Shown piece by piece: positions 12,050-22,709 of a stretch of 64,000 bases of DNA (its first letter is position 1; each line of letters opens with the position of its first letter). The notes under the pieces were generated by a model that was given only the letters and a program-made list of their open reading frames with translations, searched no databases and had not been told where the DNA came from. Both the position numbers and the translations under genes were made by a program. The stretch comes from Ariolimax columbianus. Taxonomy: Eukaryota > Mollusca > Gastropoda > Stylommatophora > Arionidae. The DNA is taken from assembly GCA_036924085.1 (NCBI GenBank), contig JAVGWX010000003.1:118490264-118554263 (forward strand). The letters run 5' to 3'.

Positions 12050-12330
12050 CTCCAACGACATGCCATTATTTGCAATGTTGAAATACGACATTGTTTGTTA
12101 AGGTCAAAGATATGACATTGTTAGCTTCAGACAAAGAAATGACATTGTTTGCTCTGTTCAATAATATGACCTTGTTTTTGTTATATCCAAGAAATCTTAA
12201 TGTTTTCTCTTGTCATCATCATTTGCTATGTTCAAAGATATACCATTGCATAGTATGCTCAGTCTTGAAATCCCTTCATTTTTTAATGTTTAGTTATATG
12301 GGTCACTTTGCTGTGTTCAGTAATTCTTAA
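12050..12330 (+). repeat. Degenerate tandem repeat, about 30-40 bp (ATGACATTGTTTGCT type)
   Basis: The words GACATTGTTTG, TTCAAAGATAT and ATGACATTGTT recur about every 30-40 bp. The array decays into unique sequence on the 3' side. Confidence 0.55.
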
Positions 12331-12339
12331 TGGCGTGTC

Positions 12340-13210
12340 ATTAATTCTAAAGTGTTTAGAAGTAGAAGGAAGAAGTTAACAGTTGCCTACGACATTCTGT
12401 CGTCATCTCGAGGAAGACCTTCTCCCAGCGGGTCAGCAGAGTTTCCGAGTGTGTTACAGTGCAATCGACATTATATTTGCAGCTCATCAAATCCTGAAGA
12501 AGTGCCAGGCAGAAAAAGCATTTGGACTTTAATACGATTTTTGATGATCTTACCAAGAACTTTGACATAATCACATAGTATGGATTCTTGACGAAATTTT
12601 GCTGCCCCCGATAAATTCATCACAGGTGTCCGGAAATTTCGTGATGGCTTTGTCAACCGTGTACTGAATGAAAGAGAACTATCGGAATTCTTACCGTTCA
12701 TTAAAGGAGTCCAACGGGGCTTTGGGCTGACCGCAACGATCATTAGCACTGTTTTTGCTGCCCACCTTTCAGATGATGCACATGGCTCTAGCACGATAGT
12801 ACAAACCAGATATAAGACGGATAAGAAGCTTTTCAATCTGAGGTGCCTACAGTCCCACACTGTGGAAAAATAAGCAATCCATATTAGAACTTCTTTTGCT
12901 GAAGACATGGCCATTAACACTCGTTCATAATAGGACATGCAGCCTGCCATGAATGCGTTTTCTGCTGTCTGCACTAACTTTGTTCTTACCATCAGCACAA
13001 AGAAAACGGAGGTCATGTTACCACCTGCTCCCGGGAAGCCCTACTACGAACATTACTGTATGGGACCATATCTACAAGCACATACTTACTTTACCTGACT
13101 ATGTAATTACCTCAATAGAGAAGCGAAGACCGACTCTGAGGTCCACAACAGGCTGGCCAGGGCAAGTTCTGCTTTTGGAAACACACATTGAAAATGGTTC
13201 TTGAACCGAC
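12340..13210 (+). pseudogene. Decayed non-LTR reverse transcriptase, same type as 1-560
   Basis: Plus-strand pieces read in order: DIIFAAHQILKKCQ (12461-12502), a decayed motif A region with LTKNFD near 12550, then FITGVRKFRDGFVNRVLNER near 12616-12675, GVQRGFGLTATI near 12709-12745 (motif B region, lacking the usual Gln), FNLRCLQSHT, FAEDMA near 12897 (motif C, where the second Asp of the ADD box is not preserved), and FVLTISTKKTEVMLPPAPGK near 12980-13035. Several stops and at least two frameshifts interrupt it. The 181-residue open frame on the opposite strand over the same interval is its antisense shadow. The gene-like conservation is that of a LINE, not of a host protein. Confidence 0.85.
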
Positions 13211-13830
13211 TTCATTGCACTTGGGCGCCCATATAATCTTCCTCTTCTTCTTCGTTCACTCTCAACCACAGCTATTTCTCTCATAAACCTCGCGGTCCTT
13301 CTCGGTCTTCTCTCGCCGCCATACGTTTATCTCGCAATTTGAGTTTGGGAGAGCCATGTAGTCACTCTGCTCCTCTCATGGAGCTGGCAAACCTGTAGAA
13401 CAAGTTTAATTATTTGTGTGTTTTACCCACGTGGGGACATGTCAGTGTATCCAATTTTTAATTTGTTGAAGAAATGATTTTTTTCAATCTGCATTCATCC
13501 GTTTGCAGTTTGTTGTCACTAGATCTCTTCTTGGCGAAGGAATAGTCTGCTTATATTGTATGCAATTCTGGGTGTTCTCTTTGGTATTCGTTTCTGAAAT
13601 TAATTTTGATCATTCTCTTCTTGTCTTTATATGTAGATGTGTCATCAGTTTGGTTTGCCGCCCTCCTCTTTTGCAAGTTAATCGACCTCCTCATTTCAAT
13701 GTATCTTACAGTGCGAAAGCACACACTGAATTTTCACTCTGTTGAAACTGTAGATTGCAATCATGATTGCTTCAGAGAGGCTGTCAAATTATTTGGGGTT
13801 TGTTTTTGGTTTCTGAGGCCAAAATGACTA
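13210..13830. other. No supported gene
   Basis: Pyrimidine-rich, then AT-rich sequence. Open frames at 13503-13827 lack any motif and are hydrophobic by composition only. Confidence 0.4.
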
Positions 13831-14665
13831 TGAAGGCAAATCTGTAAGGAAAACTATTTTGTCTCTGACATAGTTGTTGATTTCCACGATGGCAACTGCA
13901 GCTGTTGTTAGTGCCTCAGCCTTAGCTCTGAAGTTGTTAGAAAATGTTCCAGTAGCCACTGACATATAGATTAGCCTTCTCTTGTTTAATTGTGTGTAAA
14001 CTCCTACTTCTCCGTTTTTCATAAACCTCATTGTTGATCCATCCATGTATATACTGGTTCATAATGTGGTTAGGTATAATTCTTGAATATACTATAAATC
14101 TATATGTTTTCTCTCCAGTTCTGTTTGAGTGCCTTTTTTCATCACTTCTGGTATGTTGTCTATCAGCTCTGGGAATTATTGTATTCTCTTAAATGGTGAA
14201 AATATGCTGCTTATGATTAATGGGTCTGCCTTTATCTGTGCAAGGTCTGGCATAAAGGGGACTAGTGTTTTTTTAATTTTTTTTAAATTTTTGAGCAAAG
14301 CCGTTTATCTGGAGTTTGCTTCGGCCATATCATTCCATTTTTTTTTCATTGGAAGATTTTTGAGCCGTTTAAATTTTTTTGCCAGTTGTAGCAATCTGTA
14401 ATCTCTTCTGGCAGTCACGGGTTGTAGCTTTGTTCTTTTTTTGCTCATTTCTTTTATTTGTGTTGATTTAATAGCGCCTGTAATAATTCTTTCTGCCTGG
14501 CTTTGCATTTTAACTGCTTTTCACAAGTTGGATTATGATGCTGTTGCCCAGGCTCGCATCCCATATTAAAATCTGGTCTAATATTTTCTGTGTACACCTT
14601 CAGTATTTGATGGTCTGCACCCTCAGTAGTTCCTGCTACTTTTTTCTTTAGAATCATTCGCTATT
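13830..14665 (-). pseudogene. Decayed divergent relative of the main LINE, connection and RNase H region
   Basis: Minus-strand frames read, from 14657 downwards: KKKVAGTTEGADHQILK (compare RKLAGTSWGADESILKK of copy A), QAERIITGAIKST (compare QAMRIITGGMKST), a TARRDYRLLQL block, and finally MDGSTMRFMKNGEVGVY (14046), FSNNFRAKAEALTTAA and KIVFLTDL, matching the RNase H segments TDGSVTNTTQNGGAGAF, NFRAEAEALRAA and HIVLLTDA. The RNase H carboxylates of the DGS, AEAE and TDL motifs are present, but the frame is broken and much is deleted. No 3' tail remains. Confidence 0.85.
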
Positions 14666-14763
14666 TTGCGTTTTGATGACATTTTTCACTGTGCTTTGTC
14701 CATGTTAATCTTACGACCAGTGTTTTGTCTAGATATGTGGCGCCAACATATGTGCTTAACATG

Positions 14764-15010
14764 ACTTAACTTAACTTAACGTCTGTATACGTGTTTAGAA
14801 GACTCTTTACAGTCTTATACAGTCAGTTTCCTTTACATTTCTTTGCTCTAAATGCTATGCGCGTCCAATATATTCTAAAATGCATGAATTGTCCCTGCCT
14901 CCACTACATCTAGTGGCAATGCATTCCAAGCATTCACCACTCTTTAACTAAAAAATATTTCCTAATATCTAATCTGGACCATTCTTTAGTTAATTTTTAG
15001 CTATGCCTTC
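14764..15010 (-). pseudogene. 3' end of a CR1/L2-like LINE with (TTAAG)n tail
   Basis: On the minus strand the sequence encodes a decayed version of the conserved C-terminal block NAWNALPLDVVEAGTIHAF (about 14945-14890). This is the typical end of CR1/L2-type ORF2 proteins. A (TTAAG)n tail follows, seen as TTAACTTAACTTAAC at 14768-14782 on the plus strand. The copy at 49.2-49.45 kb has the same structure in the opposite orientation. Confidence 0.75.
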
Positions 15011-15813
15011 TTGTTATTGTAGGTGGTTGTATTTTGATTTTATTACTGAAAGTGCCGACAAAAAAGTAGGAACTTCATAACTCTCTTAGCGGCTCAGAAA
15101 TTTCCCCCGATTTCGTCAAGTACCAATATACAGATGGTTAACTGGAACAAGCGGGCATACCATAAACAGACCCACGACTCGATATTCACCCCATATGGCG
15201 ATGAGGTGTGAAACCACTAGTAGAAGACTTAGTTCTCGGTCGGGGTGTCGTAAGCAGTAGAGCAGCCACCTCACTGCGAACTGTTGAGACTCAACCCTTG
15301 ATCATGAGATATGTCCGCACACCAGGCGAACAACATCTCCGTGCCATGGCCAAGATTGTCCCCTGGTTAAATGCACTTCTGCCTCGCTCTTTACCTCTGC
15401 TATCAGTCATCCCAATGGACGCAGAAGAGATGCAGTCCAGCGGACATTGCACTTCCGCCCTATTGTGACAACCTCCCAGGTGGCGGGGAACGATAAGCGT
15501 GCCATCACTGCAGATGTGCGAGAAAATAAAGGGAGCAAAGAGATACCTCACTCACATGCATATGCTACGTTTCTGGCAGGACGTGACGATCCTGGGACAC
15601 ATACACACTGGACTGCCTCTCTTCCTGGATAGTACAAACTAGTACATAGTCCATCATATCATTGCCACACCCTATAGACACGAGTAGGGAAGACTCGATA
15701 GTCCTGCAGACAACTTCCCTAAGTGAGACAACTCTGACCACAAACAACTGCTGCCTTGCAGATAGGCTGGGGACAGCCAAAGGCTAAGGAGGGCATCCCT
15801 ACAGAAACGCCTG

Positions 15814-16746
15814 TTGAAATCGAATGCCCCGGGCTACAGGCTTAACGAAACTGTGCAACGTATATCGCTGTATGATGACGGTACAACTATCAGAAAAAAG
15901 TGTGGCGCTCATCCTGTGGAGTCCCGCCAGGCAGCGAGAGAACCGGTCCTCACGCCTCGAAGGGGCCCACACAATGCTACTGGTGGTCACCCATCCATGT
16001 GCTGTGGAGTAAAGGCACAAGGTGATGGGGCAAAAACTATTGACCAAAAACACAAGACCCTCAGAATACTACAGTGGAATGCGGAGGGAGTCATTAACAA
16101 AAAGCTTTCCCTAGCACATCACCTGCATGAAGGTAAGATTGACGTGGCATATATCCAAGAAAAGCACCTCAACAACAACCATAAATTCTCAATCAGAGGA
16201 TACCAGACCTTCCGTCTAGATATAGAAGGTCACAAAGGAGGGGTTCTGATACTAACACGTAACTGCATACCGAGTAGCGCGGTAGCTGTCAATCACACCG
16301 GACAAGCAGAAATTGTAGGAGTCGACATAATGACCCTAGAAACGAAAATCCGCATCTTTAACCTGTACGGCCCATCAAACAAAGACCTGTCGCTCTCGAG
16401 TATGGAGATCAAGGACTCCAGCTGCCTAGTGGTTGGAGACTTCAACAGCAACTCGGAGAGATGGGGATATTCGGACACAGACAACAGATGTGATGAAGTG
16501 GAAGATTGGAAGAAAGACACAAATCTCTATCTTATCAATAGGCCGGAGGACAGCCCTAGCTTCTATTCTAGAACATGGCATACCGCCTCTACTCCAGACT
16601 TGGCCTTTTCCACGGTGGATATTCACCACAAAATGGACCACCAGGTGCTAAACCAATTGGCAGGTAGCGACCACAGGCCAATTAGGTTAGAAGTTGATAT
16701 GGAAGTAGGCCCACAGGAAATACAACCGCTCCCACGTTGGAACTAA
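15814..16746 (+). pseudogene. Copy B endonuclease part, open for 310 codons
   Basis: The frame is open from a TTG at 15814; the first in-frame ATG is near 15997. It encodes an APE-type endonuclease: LQWNAEG (Asn ligand), then IQEKH where active family members have IQETH, KGGVLILTR, VVGDFNSNSERWG, and SDHRPIRL with the catalytic His. The catalytic residues are therefore kept, while the neighbouring T-to-K and H-to-N changes distinguish it from copy A. A stop follows PRWN at 16744, and the downstream frames at 16737-17084, 17133-17489 and 17545-17793 carry the broken remainder, including FRQHRSTEDQ and WVDLEKAFDKVW (RT motif A). Confidence 0.85.
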
Positions 16747-17789
16747 AAAACAATGTCAAACCCATGGTGGAAAGCTTAAGCAAAGCAATAATGCAAGCAG
16801 CCACTGAAACCATCCCAAGAGGGGCAAGGAAAAACTACAAGCCTTATTGGAATGATGAATTGCAGAAAGCGGCAGACGAAGTCTCAAATGCTAGGAACAT
16901 AGCAGAGAGAGAAAAATCTATGGAGGCAAATATCGCCCTCAAAGCCACCACGGCGAAATACAAATACACTCTAAACCAAATAACAAGAGAAAGCTGGAAA
17001 AACAAAACAGAAAGCCTCAATTTAGACAAAGAAGGGAACAAACTATGGAAGTTAGTCAGAGCCATGAATGACGAAACTCCATAAACAAAACATTTACCAT
17101 GAAGCAGGTCGACAACATACTCACTGGAAAAAATGGCAGCAAAAGCCTTTATAGAACATTATGCCAGAGCAAACCACATTGATGTCCTTACAAATAGGCA
17201 CACAGACATTAATGAAGAACAAAAGAGGCACGACAACATCAATTTGGCACCAGAGGAGCACATGATGGCAAAACTAACAATGAATGAAATGGAAGAGGCC
17301 ATGAGAACTTTAAAGAAAAAGAAATCGCCCGGAAAAGATGGCGTAACAAACATAATGCTGATGTGGTTTGGCCAAAACAGCAAAGAGAAAGTTACTATCA
17401 ATCCTGAACCAAAGCTAGAAAAGGGGAAGTGTACCTCAGGCATGGAAAGACGCTGTACTTATACCAGTACCAAAGAAAGAAAAAGATAGAACTGATCCAA
17501 ATGGATACAGGCTTATCAGTCTACTGAGCTGCGTAGGAAAACTGATGGAGCGTATGATAAACACCAGGCTGATGTGGCATCTGGAAGAAAAACACATACT
17601 AATTCCACAGCAAGCAGGCTTTAGACAGCACAGATCCACTGAGGATCAGATCACTCTCATAGCACAGAAAATAGAGGATGCTTACCAGGAGAAAAAACAC
17701 ACAGTAGCGGTTTGGGTGGATTTGGAAAAGGCATTTGACAAGGTCTGGAAAGAGGGACTTAAAGTCAAGCTACGAAGAAGTGAATTTGA

Positions 17790-18416
17790 GTGAAAATGGA
17801 CAGATCGATCAGCCACTACCTCAAAAATAGAATCCATAGCTCCATGTTTGCAGACTATCTCGCTATGTGGACCTCTGAAAAGAATCTCACCATAGCAAGT
17901 AATCGGATGCAGAAGGCCCTAGTCACAGCACTAAAAAGCCAGAAAAATACTGAACTTAATGATTTAAGAGCAGTACTCTGTAAACTATGCCAGCAGTCGG
18001 CACCAAAAAGAGTAGTGGTACAGTGGGTTCCATCCCACTGTAACATCCAAGGCAACGAGGAGGCAGACAGACTGGCAAAAGAAGGAGCAAGACTACCACA
18101 ACCAGATACTAGTGTGACATACGAAGAGTCAAAAAAGCTTATTAGAGCTAGATACATGACCAAATGGGAAACAGAACATACTGGCTACACCAAAAACGAT
18201 GCCTATTACCAGTTGAACAGAAGAGTCGTGGTCTTGAGACTTCGCACTGGCCACAATAGACTGAGGTACCACCTATTCAATAAATTGAAGATAGGTGGCG
18301 CTGACGAATGCACGTGCGGTATTGGGAAAATGAACGCTGAACATCTGCTGCAAAACTGCCCGACGTACGAGGATCAGACAAAGCAGATGTGGACATCACC
18401 AGTTGAAACACTAGAC
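17790..18416 (+). pseudogene. Copy B C-terminal part with internal deletions
   Basis: HYLKN is joined directly to HSSMFADYLAMW, so RT motif B is lost and the FADD box reads FADY. After NRMQKAL the frame jumps to VTALKSQKNTELNDLRA, which lies within the RNase H domain; roughly 330 codons are missing. The rest keeps WVPSHCNIQGNEEADRLAKE and the terminal CTCGIGKMNAEHLLQNC. The frame is then cut by copy A' at 18416. Both deletions retain the reading frame, which is unusual for random decay. Confidence 0.85.
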
Positions 18417-21400
18417 CATGGAAGTAGGCCCACAGGAAACAAAACCGCTCCCACGTTGGAATTACAAACGAGCCGACTGGGACAGATTTGCAATCCTGAC
18501 AGATGGGCTGTGTGAAACCATCAACACACGAAACACCAAAATGAAGCCCATGGTAGAGAGCCTAAGCAAGGCAATAATGCAAGCAGCCACTGAAACCATC
18601 CCAAGAGGAGCTAGGAATAACTATAAGCACTACTGGAATGATGAGTTGCAGAAAGTGGAAGATGCAGTAACAAATGCTAGGAACATGGCAGAACGAGAAA
18701 AATCCATGGAGGCAAACATCGCCCTCAAAGCCGCCGCGGCGAAGTACAAACACACTCTGAAGCAACCAGCAAGAGAAAGCTGGAAAAATAAAACGGAAAG
18801 TCTAAACCTGGACAAAGAAGGGAACAAGCTATGGAAGCTAGTCAGAGCCATGAACGACGAAACCCCGTCAACTAAACAAATTACTATCAAGCAGGGCGAG
18901 AACTTGATCACAGGTAAGAAAGCCGCAAACGCCTTTGTCGATCACTATGCCAGAGCAAACCACATCGAGGTCCCTGCAGATAAGCATACAGACATTAGCG
19001 AAGAGCTAAAGGGGAACGAAAACATAAATACGGCTCCCGAAAAGCACATGATGGCCAAACTAACAATGCGCGAAATGGAAGAGGCTATGAGAACACTAAA
19101 GAAAAGGAAATCTCCCGGAAAAGACGGGATAACAAACGAAATGCTGATGGGGCTGGGCCAAACAGCGAAGAGGAAACTACTATCAGTCCTGAACCAAAGC
19201 TGGAAAAGGGGTATTGTACCCCAGGCATGGAAAGACGCAATACTGGTACCAGTACCAAAAACAGGAAAGGACAAAACAGATCCAAATGGATACAGGCCCA
19301 TCAGCCTACTGAGCTGTGTCGGCAAGCTGATGGAACGGATGATAAACACCAGACTGATGTGGCATCTGGAAGAAAAACGAATACTAATTCCACAGCAAGC
19401 CGGCTTTAGACAGCACAGATCCACTGAGGACCAGGTCATCCTCATAGCCCAGGAGGTAGAAGATGCCTACCAGGCACAGAAGCACACAGTAGCTGTTTGG
19501 GTGGATCTGGAAAAGGCATTTGACAAAGTCTGGAAGGATGGACTTAGAGTCAAGCTGAGAAGAAGTGATGTCTGTGGGAAGATGTACAAGTGGATCAACC
19601 ACTACCTCAAACAAAGAACGGCCAGAGTCCAAGTACAAGGGCAGATGAGCAAAAAGGTGACACTCGAGCAGGGAGTACCCCAAGGGGGAGTATTGTCACC
19701 CACACTATTCCTGGTATATATAAACGATATTACAGAGAATATACCAAGAAGAGTCCATAGCTCAATGTTTGCAGACGATCTGGCTATGTGGACCTCTGAA
19801 AAGAATCTCACCATAGCAAGAAATCGGATGCAGACGGCCCTAACATCGCTGGAAGAGTGGGCGAACTCATTGCTGGTCAAAATAAACGAGGAGAAAACCA
19901 CGTGCACAATATTCTCGCTTTCATTAAAACCCCAAAGTACCAAACTAAGTCTAAATGGCAAAATCCTGCAGCCAAACGACAACCCAACCTATCTGGGAGT
20001 CACATTTGATCGGCGCATGACATGAAAAAGTCAGATTGAGAGAAACCGAACGAAAGCCAGAGAAAGAATGGCAATCATGAGGAAACTTGCTGGCACAAGC
20101 TGGGGAGCAGACGAAGGCATACTAAAGAAACTGTACACTGGAAGAGTGAGACCAGTTCTCGAGTATGGCATTGCGGCATGGACAACAGCAGCGAAGGCAA
20201 ACTTCGATAAAGTTAACAAACTTCAAAACCAAGCCATGAGAATTATAACAGGTGGCATGAAGTCAACGCCAATTGTAGAACTTGAAAAGATTACAACACT
20301 GCAATCCATGACCGATAGAAGAGACTGCAGAGCCCAGCTGCAGTCAGAGAAACTCCGAAGACTGACGGACCATCCAATGTACCAGAGACTAAACAATTTG
20401 GGAAATGGGAAACTAAAGCGGAGAAACTTTGCAGAATTAGCCAAAGCAAAGATGCACGAAGATCCCATAAACGCACTAACAACACCAAAACCCATCACTA
20501 CTGTACGAAAACCTACCTGGAGGCAGGATATATTTCCAGAGGTGGTAGAAAATATACCAGGTATTGCAAACAAAAACTGCCAGACTGAAAAAGAAAGGAG
20601 AGACACTACCCTAAGCTTCATAACGAAAAGCTACCCAAGCATGGACTGGACCCATGCATACACCGACGGTTCTGTAACAAACACTACACAGAACGGAGGG
20701 GCAGGAGCATTCCTGAACCTACCAAATGGCAGAAAAATAACACTGTCATTCGCTTCTGGTAAGTACACAAGCAATTTCAGAGCAGAGGCAGAGGCACTGA
20801 GGGCGGCAGTGGAAGAAATGGTGACACACAGTGAAAATGAGAGCCATATAGTCCTGCTGACAGATGCTCTCGCCGTAGTCACAGCGCTAAAAAGCCAGAA
20901 AAACACTGAGCTTAATGACTTAAGAGCAGCACTCTGCAAACTGTGCCAGCAGTCCGCACCAAAAAGGGTAGTGGAACAGTGGGTCCTGTCACACTGCAAC
21001 ATCCAAGGCAACGAGGAGGCAGACAGACTGGCAAAAGAAGGTGCAAGACTACCACAAACAGATACCAGTATGACGTACGAAGAGTCAAAACGGCTTATCA
21101 AAGCCAGATACATGACCAAATGGGAAACCGAACATACTGGTTACACCAAAAACGATGCCTATTACCAGTTGAACCGAAGAGAGCAGGTCGTTGTCTTCAG
21201 ACTTCGCACTGGCCACAACAGACTGAGGTACCACCTATTCAACAAATTGAAGATAGGGTGTACCGACGAATGCCCGTGCGGTACTGGTAAAATGACCACT
21301 GAACATCTGCTGCAGAACTGCCCGACATACGAGGATCAGAGAGAGCAGATGTGGCCATTACCAGTGGAACTGCAAGACAAGCTCTATGGCAGTGGCGAGA

Positions 21401-21494
21401 GCCTCAGGATGACCGCCGCTTTTTTCGAAAAAATAATGGTTACTGTCTAACTGTGTACGCAGAAGAAGAAGAAGAAGAAGAAGAAACACTAGAC
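18405..21494 (+). mobile_element. LINE copy A': 5'-truncated young copy nested in copy B
   Basis: The insert at 18417-21482 begins with CATGGAAGTAGGCCC, equivalent to 59621 in copy A, and ends in a (GAA)n tail at 21461-21482. It is flanked by the perfect 12-bp direct repeat GAAACACTAGAC at 18405-18416 and 21483-21494, which duplicates copy B sequence. It is nearly identical to copy A over the shared 3 kb, so it inserted recently and well after copy B had decayed. Confidence 0.95.
18418..21450 (+). pseudogene. Copy A' RT-RNase H reading frame with one nonsense codon
   Basis: The frame covers the end of the endonuclease, the full RT and the RNase H domain. Motif A (WVDLEKAFDKVW), motif B (QGVPQGGVLSPTLF), motif C (FADDLAMW), the RNase H residues (TDGS, NFRAEAEAL, LLTDALAV, SHCNIQGNEEADRLA) and the terminal CPCGTGKM...HLLQNC are intact. 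The only visible lesion besides the 5' truncation is TGA at 20023-20025, where copy A has the tryptophan codon of RRMTWKSQ. A single G-to-A change explains it. Confidence 0.92.
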
Positions 21495-21857
21495 AAGCTC
21501 TAAAGGTTGACGTCTGACAGCGTACGACGACGAAGAAGAAGAAGACCCACGGCATGAAGAGCTGTCAAACTGAGAACGTGGCTCGAACATGGAATATTTG
21601 GATTATAAACGAGTTCACAAACTCTATGCCACCTAATCTTCATCGAAGAAATAAAAATACAAAGACTCATTGAAATTGTTGGAATAATTTATTTGTGTGA
21701 AAGACTTTCTCCAGACCGGTCATTCTGGCCCCGGACCATCCAACAAGGGCTCTCAAAGTCGATTAGAGAATCATTGCTACCGTGAAAATTACGCGAACTG
21801 TCCCACGGACAGAACGCAAGACAGCTCAATGATCGGCGCCGTCCACCTATGCGGCAC

Positions 21858-22310
21858 TCTGTCGCGCCAGAATAGGACTATTCATTCATGTGTGGGCACA
21901 TCTGGTACAGTCTGTCGCGCCAGAGTAGGACTATTCATTCATGTGTGGGCACATCTGGTACAGTCTGTCGCGCCAGAGTAGAACTATTCATTCATTTGTA
22001 GGCACACCTGGTACAGTCTGTCGCGCCAGAGTAGGACTATTCATTCATGTGCGGGCACATCTGGTACAGTCTGTCGCGCCAGAGTACGACTATTCATTCA
22101 TGTGTGGGCACATCTGGTACAGTCTGTCGCGCCAGAGTAGGACTATTCATTCATTTGTGGACACACCTGATACAGTCTGTCGCGCCAGAGTAGGACTATT
22201 CATTCATGTGTGGGCACACCTGGTACAATCTGTCGCGCCAGAGTAGGACTATTCATTCATGTGTGGGCACACCTGGTACAGTCTGTCGCGCCAGAGTAGG
22301 AGTCACGTGC
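21858..22310 (+). repeat. 53-bp minisatellite, about nine copies
   Basis: TCTGTCGCGCCAGAGTAGG starts at 21911, 21964, 22017, 22070, 22123, 22176, 22229 and 22282, exactly 53 bp apart, with a partial first unit at 21858. The units are over 90% identical. The period is not a multiple of three, yet all frames stay open for 159 bp steps, which explains the spurious open frames here. Confidence 0.97.
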
Positions 22311-22637
22311 AGGCACATCTGACTTACAAATAGCTGGCACAGTCGCTAACGTCGCATATAATGGACAACTGTTATTATTTAAAGCCTTTATTCAACTTCA
22401 TTTATAATTTAGTTAGTTGAATGTCTGAAAACTCAGACACTTCCCAATACGTTAGAGAGCTGAAATGTTTAGAACAAGTTCAGACCCGATGACAATACAC
22501 TTTAATGATATTTTGGAAACAATGTGTAATCAATAAAACGAGGTAATATTTGTAAGGAAACGAAACATGTTTCTGTTTGCCTGTGTTGTAAAAACAAACA
22601 GACACTGCATACTTGTTTTGCGAAACTGTATTTTCAA

Positions 22638-22709
22638 TCGGCACGGTGGTCTAGGGGGTGCGATTCTCGCTTAAGTTGCTAGAATTCTATGGTTAAAATC
22701 CTAGAGGTT
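22638..22709 (+). pseudogene. tRNA-Pro-like pseudogene or SINE head
   Basis: GGCACGGTGGTCTAGGGGGT resembles the acceptor and D arm of animal tRNA-Pro. The arm ATTCTCGCTTAAGTTGCTAGA is an altered version of its anticodon arm, with AAG where proline tRNAs have NGG. GGTTAAAATCC is a B box with one change from GGTTCAAATCC. The acceptor stem does not pair. No SINE body is recognisable downstream apart from a T-rich stretch. Confidence 0.65.

Larger units (their letters stand above)
15168..21551 (+). mobile_element. LINE copy B: 5'-complete, internally deleted, split by nested copy A'
   Basis: Copy B starts at about 15177 (ACTCGATATTCACCCC), where similarity to copy A at 58088 begins. It runs to 18416, is interrupted by the nested copy at 18417-21482, and resumes at 21483-21542 up to its own (GAA)n tail. 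Flanking AGACCCACG at 15168-15176 and 21543-21551 is a probable target-site duplication. The 5' UTR and ORF are colinear with copy A except for a deletion of about 65 bp near 16745, one of about 60 codons that removes RT motif B near 17815, and a join at about 17920 that deletes the thumb, the connection and the first half of RNase H. Because copy B is 5'-complete, it defines where the LINE really begins. Confidence 0.88.

Noticed and set aside
12471..13016. 181-codon minus-strand open frame
   Set aside because: It is the antisense of a plus-strand LINE reverse transcriptase relic whose motifs are clear.
21858..22310. CRISPR-like regular repeat array
   Set aside because: The whole 53-bp unit is repeated with no variable spacers, and the genome is animal. 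It is a minisatellite.
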